From NCBI GenBank assembly GCA_009936825.1, contig JAACDV010000205.1, forward strand, positions 1 through 11,023: a stretch of 11,023 bases of DNA. Reading direction: 5' to 3'. A program made the position numbers and the translations under genes. This document shows positions 5,145 through 11,023 of this stretch, one piece after another; within the stretch, counting starts at the first letter, position 1, and each line of letters starts with the position of its first letter. The notes beneath the pieces are model-generated. The model saw nothing but the letters and a program-made list of their open reading frames with translations. It was not told the origin of the DNA and ran no database searches. Source of the DNA: Bacteroidota bacterium. Its GTDB lineage: Bacteria; Pseudomonadota; Alphaproteobacteria; Puniceispirillales; Puniceispirillaceae.

Positions 5145-7957
5145 TCTGCTGCCTCGCCAAGCTGATCAAACACCTGCAGCAAACGATCACGAATGGTATC
5201 GAGGCGCGCCTGATTATGAACTTGCAGTCCGAACAAATCCTTCACATAGAACACATCAACAACGCGCTCCCCATAGGTGGACACCGTTGCCGTCTGAATT
5301 TGTAGGCCAAGCTCGGCCAGCGCATGCGTCAGCAGATGCAAAAGCCCCGGAAAATCCCGGCCATTCACCTCAATCACCGTATGTGTCGAGCTCAGCTTGT
5401 TTGAGACCATAACCCGCGACGGAACCGGCAAGTGGCGAACACGGGCCGGCAGTCTATGCCATCTCTCGCGAAGGGCTGCTTGCGGGCGCAACGTTCCGGT
5501 GACTGCCTTTTTGATCGATTTCTCCAATCCGCCCATAAGGCGTTGATCAGAAATCATCTGATTGTCCGAGGTCTGCAACATGAAAACGTCAAGAATTGTA
5601 CCGTCTGAGCAAGTGGTAATGCGCGCGCCAGCAATGTTTATTCCATGCCCTGCAACCGCTCCTGCAACCCGCGAGAAAAGCCCGGCATCATCAACCGTCA
5701 GCAAGGTCATCTCGGTTACGTTACGCGCAGGATCTTGACGGAAATCGGCCAGCAGGGGAACATCCATCTGCCGGAAAGCTTGGCTGAGGTTAGCGTGGCG
5801 GACATGAGCCTCAGTCTCGAAACCGGTCCAGTAGGCCTGCGGTAAATTGGCGGCGTGATCGGCAAAATCCTGATGGGACCAGCCGTCAAGCGCCACTAGC
5901 GCCGCCTCTCTCGCTGCTTCGGCATTGCCTAGCGCAATCACATTCGCATCAGCGCCCCGAAGAACGGCATCCGTCTGATAATAGAGATCACGCATCAAAG
6001 CAGCCTTCCAGCCATTCCAGACTGTTGGCCCAACACCTCTGATATCCGCTACCGTCAGAACAAGAAGAAGTTTCAGACGCTCAGGTGACTGAATGATAGC
6101 GGCAAAATCTTCAATCGTTTTTGGGTCATTCAAATCATATCGAAAGGCTGTTTTGCTCATCAGCAAATGATGGCGCACCAGCCAGCTGACAGTTTCGGTC
6201 TCCTCCTGACTTAACCCCAGAACAGGACATAAATTCAACGCCAGCTCAGCCCCCAATATTGAATGATCCCCATTGCGACCTTTTTCCATATCATGCATCA
6301 GCGCGGCAACAAACAGCGCCCGCCGTGATTCGATTTCCGGCATCACATTCGTTGCAACCGGCGCGGTATCAGCCAGTATTCCGGTTTCAATTTGATGCAA
6401 AACATCAATCACCTTGATCGTATGCTCATCAACCGTGTAGCTATGATACATATCGAACTGCATCATCGCCACGATCCGCCCAAAATCTGGCAAATATCGC
6501 CCCAAAACCCCGCTTTCATTCATCAGACGCAAGATACGTTCAGGATTATGGCGCGAGGTGAGAATTTTCAGAAATGTCTCGGATGCCTCGGGATTTATTC
6601 TGGTTGCGGGGCCAAGCGCAGGAAGACCGCGAGTGATCCGTTGCAGCGCCTGAGGGTGCAAATCAGCATTCTGTTCCAGAGCAAGATCAAAGATTGTCAG
6701 CATTCGCAGCGGATCATCGCGAAACATCAATTCAGGGTCGAGATTAATCCGGCCCGACCTGATGGTAAAAGATCCAAAATGCTGGCCTGGACGAAAATCT
6801 TCGCGCCAGACCGTGCGGCGCTTGCGAAAATCCATTTCCATGGCAGCGCAAATGATCCGCGTGAGGTTTCCAACATCCCGCGCCGCCAGATAATAGCGCT
6901 TCATAAAACGCTCAACAGCACTCATCCCGCCCCGATCAGCAAACCCCATAAGCGGAGCAATCGCCATCTGAGCGTCAAAATCCAGCCGTTCATCAGCCCG
7001 ACCTGACCGGAGATGAATATGACATCGCACCGTCCATAAAAAACGCTGCGCTGCGGCAAATCTACGAGCTTCGGTTTCACGAAGAATGCCCCGGTCAAGA
7101 ATATCAACAAGGCTATCGACTCGGTAGGCGAATTTCGCAATCCAGAACAATGTATGAAGGTCGCGAAGCCCGCCTTTACCCTCTTTGATATTCGGCTCAA
7201 GCATATAGCGCGTAGCCCCGTGTTTTTCGTGCCGCATATCGCGCTCAAGAAGCTTGGCTTCGAAACACTCAACCGGTTTTATACGTCCAATTTCCCGCCA
7301 AAAAGCACGCTCAAGCTTGGCGTAAAGACCGGCATCGCCCGAAATAACCCGCATTTCCAAAAGCCCGGTCAAAGTCGCCTGATCTTCGCGTGAAGCTTTA
7401 ATCGTATCGTTAACAGTGCGCTTGGCATGGCCGACTTTGATACCTAGGTCCCACAACAGATATAGCATTTGCTCGACGACAAGATCGGGGCCTTTTTGCC
7501 GGGCTTTCTCGGTCACAAACAGCAAATCAATATCGGAATTGGGGGCAAGTTCACCGCGGCCATAACCGCCGACGGCAACCATGGAAATGCTGGTCACTTT
7601 GTGGCGTGCCATTAACGCGTCAAGAACCATACTCAACAACTGATCCATTCCCCACGCGTGACGGCCAACATAAATGGCCCCGTCATGGGTGCTGGTCAAT
7701 TCAGCCGCCAGCCGCGCCTTCATATCTTGATGTAGGACCTTGGCCGCCTTGACGAGACCGTTCTGAAACGCGGTATCAGATGCCTGATCCAATGCCGCCA
7801 ACTCGCCGTCAAGATTCCCGGAAAAACCTCCCTTCTGGGCATCATTATCGGCTAGGGGGCCGAATAGCGGATTGCCAGCCGCACGCGCCGCCTGCAAAGG
7901 TTGAATCCATTGCCACCACTGCATCTTAGGATTTTCGAGCCGTGCTGCCATCTGCAT
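5141..7957 (-). CDS. glnD: Bifunctional PII uridylyltransferase / uridylyl-removing enzyme
   Basis: GlnD senses glutamine and adds or removes UMP on PII proteins, setting nitrogen control. Numbered from the start chosen here (938 residues): nucleotidyltransferase motif GGYGRGELAPNSDIDLLF at about 130-147 with the catalytic DID; HD hydrolase domain with H512 (VDEHTIK) and H555-D556 in ALMHDMEKGRNGDHS; and two C-terminal ACT domains at about 750-800 (DDAGLFSRVAGAVAGHGINI) and 861-910 (GRDFPGLLHLLTHALAELGL). All domains are intact, so both activities are expected. The start is uncertain: AAAAGG in the last codons of mutS sits 7 nt before a GTG at 7960 and 10 nt before an ATG at 7957. ATGs at 7978 and 8020 are in frame but overlap mutS and lack a comparable site. 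It is tightly linked to mutS and overlaps murJ by 4 bases. Confidence 0.97.
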   Translation of the reverse strand: MQMAARLENPKMQWWQWIQPLQAARAAGNPLFGPLADNDAQKGGFSGNLDGELAALDQASDTAFQNGLVKAAKVLHQDMKARLAAELTSTHDGAIYVGRHAWGMDQLLSMVLDALMARHKVTSISMVAVGGYGRGELAPNSDIDLLFVTEKARQKGPDLVVEQMLYLLWDLGIKVGHAKRTVNDTIKASREDQATLTGLLEMRVISGDAGLYAKLERAFWREIGRIKPVECFEAKLLERDMRHEKHGATRYMLEPNIKEGKGGLRDLHTLFWIAKFAYRVDSLVDILDRGILRETEARRFAAAQRFLWTVRCHIHLRSGRADERLDFDAQMAIAPLMGFADRGGMSAVERFMKRYYLAARDVGNLTRIICAAMEMDFRKRRTVWREDFRPGQHFGSFTIRSGRINLDPELMFRDDPLRMLTIFDLALEQNADLHPQALQRITRGLPALGPATRINPEASETFLKILTSRHNPERILRLMNESGVLGRYLPDFGRIVAMMQFDMYHSYTVDEHTIKVIDVLHQIETGILADTAPVATNVMPEIESRRALFVAALMHDMEKGRNGDHSILGAELALNLCPVLGLSQEETETVSWLVRHHLLMSKTAFRYDLNDPKTIEDFAAIIQSPERLKLLLVLTVADIRGVGPTVWNGWKAALMRDLYYQTDAVLRGADANVIALGNAEAAREAALVALDGWSHQDFADHAANLPQAYWTGFETEAHVRHANLSQAFRQMDVPLLADFRQDPARNVTEMTLLTVDDAGLFSRVAGAVAGHGINIAGARITTCSDGTILDVFMLQTSDNQMISDQRLMGGLEKSIKKAVTGTLRPQAALRERWHRLPARVRHLPVPSRVMVSNKLSSTHTVIEVNGRDFPGLLHLLTHALAELGLQIQTATVSTYGERVVDVFYVKDLFGLQVHNQARLDTIRDRLLQVFDQLGEAAE

Positions 7958-7964
7958 CACATTA

Positions 7965-10718
7965 CTACCTTTTGCCATCTTTATTTGCCGTCTGATCAGC
8001 CAGCAATTCACGAAGCTCATAAATCAGGTCAAGCGCCTCTTTTGGAGCCATCAAATCAGGGTTGGCTGCCTCGAGCCGGAGACGCAGTGCATAATTAAAG
8101 TCATCTGGCGCAGCATTATCCGAACCGCTATTATTTAGGGCAAGATTATCCGCAGCATGTCCGCTTGCCTTATTATTTTCTGAAAAATCATGATCAAAAA
8201 GCGGCAGGTTCTCGACCAGCTTACTAGCATCAATGACGCCATGCCCCCCGGATTCCATCTCGCTAAGTAGCGCCTGCGCGCGCGCAATAACACCAGATGG
8301 CAAGCCGGCAAGTCGCGCCACATGAACGCCGTAAGACCGATCAGCCGCGCCATCAACAACCTGATGCAAAAAAATAATATCCCCCTGCCATTCACGAACC
8401 TTCATCGAATGGCACGATAGCCGGTCCAGCACATGCCGCAGATTTGTCAGCTCATGATAATGCGTTGCAAACAGCGTCCGGCAGCGATTTTGCTGATGAA
8501 GATGTTCCAGCGTAGCCCAGGCAATCGCCAACCCGTCATAGGTCGCTGTACCACGTCCGATTTCGTCCAGAATGACAAAGGAACGCTCAGTCGCGCGGTT
8601 CAAAATAGCCGCCGTTTCCACCATCTCAACCATAAATGTCGACCGCCCACGCGCCAAATCATCGGCCGCACCAACACGGCTGAAAATCCGGTCGATAATA
8701 CCAATCGTGGCAGATTCAGCCGGAACAAAAAGACCTGCCTGCGCCATGATTGCAATATGCGCATTCTGCCGCAAAAACGTTGATTTACCTGCCATGTTAG
8801 GCCCGGTTATCAGCCAGATATCCCCTTCATAACCAAGCTGGCATTCATTCGGAATAAAGGTTTCATCCGCGCTGAACATCTCCTCAATCACCACATGCCG
8901 GCCTTTGACGATATCAAAGCTTATATCGTCGCGGATTTCGGGCCGGCAAAAGCCGCCGCGCGCTGCAAGCTCGCCAGAGGCCATCGCCACATCCAGTCTG
9001 GCTAGGGCCCGCGCCGCTTCGGCCAGATCATCGGCATTGGCAAGCGCCACGTCACAAAGCCGGTGGAAAATTTCCATTTCTTTGGCAAGCGCGCGGTCAG
9101 CCGCGGTGGACATATCGCGTTCCAGTTCGGCAAGTTCGGTGGTTGTAATACGAACAGATTGCGCGTTTGTTTGACGATGAATGAACTGGTCATCTTCCAT
9201 CAGCTTGTCAGCGTGCGTGTTGCGGACATCAATATGATACCCCAGCACATTATTATGTTTCACCTTCAACGACGTGATGCCGGTTAAAGTGCAATAGCTT
9301 TGCTGCAACGCGGCAATCAGCCGCCGACTTTCGTCCCGCAACCCGCGAAGCTCATCGAGAGCGGCATCATATCCTTGCCGCACGAACCCTCCATCACGCG
9401 CCAACAGGGGTAATTCATCGCCCAGCGCCGGACCCAACGTATCAACCAATGGCACCGGCTTCATGATATTGTCATACAACGCAGCCAGATCGTCCAGATC
9501 ACCGATTCCACCATTGCCCGCAGCGCCGCCCGTCGCCGCCCCAACCATGTCAGCCGCAATTGTCAGACCGCGCGAAAGCGCATCAAGGTCACGCGGACCG
9601 CCATGCCCCATCGATAAGCGCGACAACGCCCTGTCAATGTCGGGAAACCCCTTCATCATCCCACGGAGCGTTCCGCGCAAATCAGCATTGCTAACAAACC
9701 AGCTAACCAGATCATGCCGTCGCATCACCGCATCACGGTTGGCAAGCGGAGCCCCAATTCGCGCCGCCAAAAGCCGCCCGCCCGCCGCGGTCACAGTTTT
9801 GTCAATCGCCGCCAAAAGGCTGCCTTTGGTCTCTCCGGTTAGCGTGCGGGTGATTTCCAGCGAGCGCCGCGTCGCCGGATCAATTTCCAGATATTCACTT
9901 TCGCGCACAGCTTTCAGCGGCAGCAAACGCGGCATATTACCTTTCTGCGTTAGATCAATATAGCCAAGCAACGCGCCTGCCGCACTAAGCATCGGGCGCG
10001 AAAACTGGCCAAATCCATCAAGGCTGGACACGCCGTAATAGCGCGTCAAGGCGCGCAAACCCGAAGGTGAATCAAACAAGGAAAGCGCCGCCTCACTGCA
10101 ACAGATGCCCAGCGTCTCAGCACTTTCGGGAAACCCCATTCCGGCAGCGCTGATAAGTTCTGCCGGCAACAACATCGCCAGCACACCTTCCAAGCGTCCA
10201 GCTGATATTTCCTGAACCGAAAAATCACCAGTCGACATATCCGCCCATGCCAACGCCATAACATCACCCGACCGGCCCAATGCAGCCAGATAATTATGCG
10301 CGCGGGGCGGCAGAAGATCATCCTCGGTCAGCGTTCCGGGGGTCAGGATTCGAATAACTTCACGGCGAAGCGGACCCTTACCACCGCGCTGCTTTTGTTC
10401 GGCCGGATCTTCGACCTGCTCGCAAATAGCAACCCGATGTCCAGCACCAATCAGCCGGGCTAGATACCCATCAACCGAATGCACTGGAACCCCGCACATC
10501 GGAATATCACCGCCATCGCTTTTGCCGCGCTTAGTCAGGGTAATTCCAAGAATGCCGGCACCGATTTCGGCATCCTCAAAAAACATTTCGTAAAAATCAC
10601 CCATCCGATAAAAAAGCAAAGAATCCGGATGGGTCTCCTTAACGCGCATATATTGTGCGATCATCGGGGTCGGCGACTTTACTTTTGCTGTCGTAGATGT
10701 AGATAATGGCTCCGGCAT
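7965..10718 (-). CDS. mutS: DNA mismatch repair protein MutS
   Basis: MutS binds mismatches and recruits MutL. The 917-residue product is complete. Domain I carries the mismatch-contacting F42-Y-E44 in RMGDFYEMFFEDA. The core and clamp domains follow. The ATPase domain has Walker A GPNMAGKST at 639-647, STFMVEMVETAAILN at 693-707, Walker B VILDEIGRGT with D718-E719, and FATHYHEL at 750-757. The C-terminus ends with NPDLMAPKEALDLIYELREL, the helical dimer/tetramer region typical of proteobacterial MutS. It is somewhat longer than the E. coli protein, partly from a flexible Asn/Asp/Ala-rich stretch at about 845-873. The ATG at 10718 has a GAGAGGG ribosome binding site 5 nt upstream. It is the first gene of the apparent mutS-glnD-murJ operon and diverges from maeB. 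Confidence 0.98.
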   Translation of the reverse strand: MPEPLSTSTTAKVKSPTPMIAQYMRVKETHPDSLLFYRMGDFYEMFFEDAEIGAGILGITLTKRGKSDGGDIPMCGVPVHSVDGYLARLIGAGHRVAICEQVEDPAEQKQRGGKGPLRREVIRILTPGTLTEDDLLPPRAHNYLAALGRSGDVMALAWADMSTGDFSVQEISAGRLEGVLAMLLPAELISAAGMGFPESAETLGICCSEAALSLFDSPSGLRALTRYYGVSSLDGFGQFSRPMLSAAGALLGYIDLTQKGNMPRLLPLKAVRESEYLEIDPATRRSLEITRTLTGETKGSLLAAIDKTVTAAGGRLLAARIGAPLANRDAVMRRHDLVSWFVSNADLRGTLRGMMKGFPDIDRALSRLSMGHGGPRDLDALSRGLTIAADMVGAATGGAAGNGGIGDLDDLAALYDNIMKPVPLVDTLGPALGDELPLLARDGGFVRQGYDAALDELRGLRDESRRLIAALQQSYCTLTGITSLKVKHNNVLGYHIDVRNTHADKLMEDDQFIHRQTNAQSVRITTTELAELERDMSTAADRALAKEMEIFHRLCDVALANADDLAEAARALARLDVAMASGELAARGGFCRPEIRDDISFDIVKGRHVVIEEMFSADETFIPNECQLGYEGDIWLITGPNMAGKSTFLRQNAHIAIMAQAGLFVPAESATIGIIDRIFSRVGAADDLARGRSTFMVEMVETAAILNRATERSFVILDEIGRGTATYDGLAIAWATLEHLHQQNRCRTLFATHYHELTNLRHVLDRLSCHSMKVREWQGDIIFLHQVVDGAADRSYGVHVARLAGLPSGVIARAQALLSEMESGGHGVIDASKLVENLPLFDHDFSENNKASGHAADNLALNNSGSDNAAPDDFNYALRLRLEAANPDLMAPKEALDLIYELRELLADQTANKDGKR

Positions 10719-10859
10719 GTTCGCCCTCTCAGTTCCCCTTTTCGTATGATAGCATCTAGGGATGAGTATGATACTAATTTCCAGTTATAGTGTTCCTATG
10801 ATCAGACCTATTTAAGAAACCGAAAGACACCTCAAAACAGGATAAAGAAAATAACTGCA
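10719..10859. promoter_or_regulatory. Divergent mutS/maeB promoter region
   Basis: This 141-bp spacer must hold the mutS promoter and probably the maeB promoter, since the two genes diverge. On the + strand TATGAT, a good -10 match, occurs three times (10745-10750, 10767-10772, 10797-10802), but none has a convincing -35 box at 16-18 nt. The middle copy lies inside a perfect 11-bp dyad, AGTAT-G-ATACT (10765-10775). I could not choose one promoter for either gene. Confidence 0.4.
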
Positions 10860-11023
10860 ATGAGCAAAAAAATGAACAAACTGGATGAAGAGGCTCTTGC
10901 CTTTCACGCCAATGGGCGTCCTGGCAAACTGGAAATCACGGCAACGAAGCCTTTGATGAGCCAGAATGATCTGTCGCTGGCCTATTCTCCTGGTGTTGCA
11001 GCCCCGTGTCTTGCCATCGAAAA
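10860..11023 (+). CDS. maeB: NADP-dependent malic enzyme, N-terminal fragment
   Basis: MaeB converts malate to pyruvate and CO2 with reduction of NADP. Only the first 54 residues are present and the frame runs off the window end. They match the start of the large, MaeB-type bacterial enzyme: LDEEALAFHANGRPGKLEI, ATKPLMSQNDLSLAYSPGVA, then APCLAIE. The PGK, TKPL and LAYSPGVAAPC segments are family signatures. The ATG at 10860 is chosen because it gives the normal spacing to those motifs; an ATG at 10872 is possible. The ribosome binding site is weak (AGGA about 14 nt upstream). Whether the phosphotransacetylase-like C-terminal half of this family is present cannot be seen. Placement next to mutS is common in Alphaproteobacteria. 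Confidence 0.93.
   Translation, partial: MSKKMNKLDEEALAFHANGRPGKLEITATKPLMSQNDLSLAYSPGVAAPCLAIE

Noticed and set aside
6392..7006. A 204-codon + strand open frame opposite glnD
   Set aside because: glnD is intact across this region with conserved domains; the antisense product has no recognisable motif.
1..11023. Search by eye for CRISPR arrays, IS termini, phage genes, toxin-antitoxin or defence genes
   Set aside because: Nearly all of the sequence is accounted for by conserved housekeeping genes, and no repeat-spacer pattern, transposase motif or phage-like frame was seen.

Overview
This window is an ordinary housekeeping segment of an alphaproteobacterial chromosome. The gene order maeB (divergent) / mutS-glnD-murJ-trpS, followed by a NifU-type (Nfu) gene, matches linkage I know from Alphaproteobacteria. 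Moderate base composition, short spacers and the protein character fit a marine, SAR116- or Rhodospirillales-like lineage, but that finer placement is inference. I see no mobile element, CRISPR array, rRNA or tRNA, and no sign of recent transfer.

Layout. On the + strand, positions 1-267 hold the C-terminal tail of a protein that begins outside the window, probably a polysaccharide deacetylase family protein. It converges, with a 22-bp gap, on a minus-strand gene (290-1507) for a membrane-anchored, Bax-like glucosaminidase-domain protein. Next on the minus strand is nfu (1549-2106), an Fe-S cluster carrier. A gene-free spacer of about 340 bp (2107-2448) follows; it holds a probable nfu promoter, a 100-nt nfu leader and a weak hairpin that could end trpS transcription. 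Then come trpS (2449 to about 3514), murJ (3606-5144), glnD (5141 to about 7957) and mutS (7965-10718), all on the minus strand. murJ and glnD overlap by 4 bases (ATGA), and glnD starts within a few bases of the mutS stop, so mutS-glnD-murJ looks like one translationally coupled operon. trpS follows after 97 bp and appears to have its own promoter. A 141-bp divergent spacer separates mutS from maeB (10860 onward, cut by the window end), which encodes the NADP-type malic enzyme.

How the genes work together. They serve core functions: mismatch repair (MutS), nitrogen sensing through PII uridylylation (GlnD), lipid II flipping for peptidoglycan synthesis (MurJ), tryptophan charging (TrpRS), Fe-S delivery (Nfu), peptidoglycan or glycan hydrolysis at the envelope (Bax-like protein) and C4 carbon metabolism (MaeB). 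The linkage is conserved but does not form one pathway.

The one clear anomaly is at the 5' end of trpS. The conserved reading frame is open back to a TGA at 3511-3513 but has no ATG, GTG or TTG upstream of its essential N-terminal motif. A GTG placed just downstream of a good promoter lies in another frame, and a tandem 5-bp repeat (two copies of ACAGG) lies between them. Three copies instead of two would join the frames exactly. This may be a real slip-strand indel, an assembly error, or an unusual start or recoding event. I found no convincing undescribed system.
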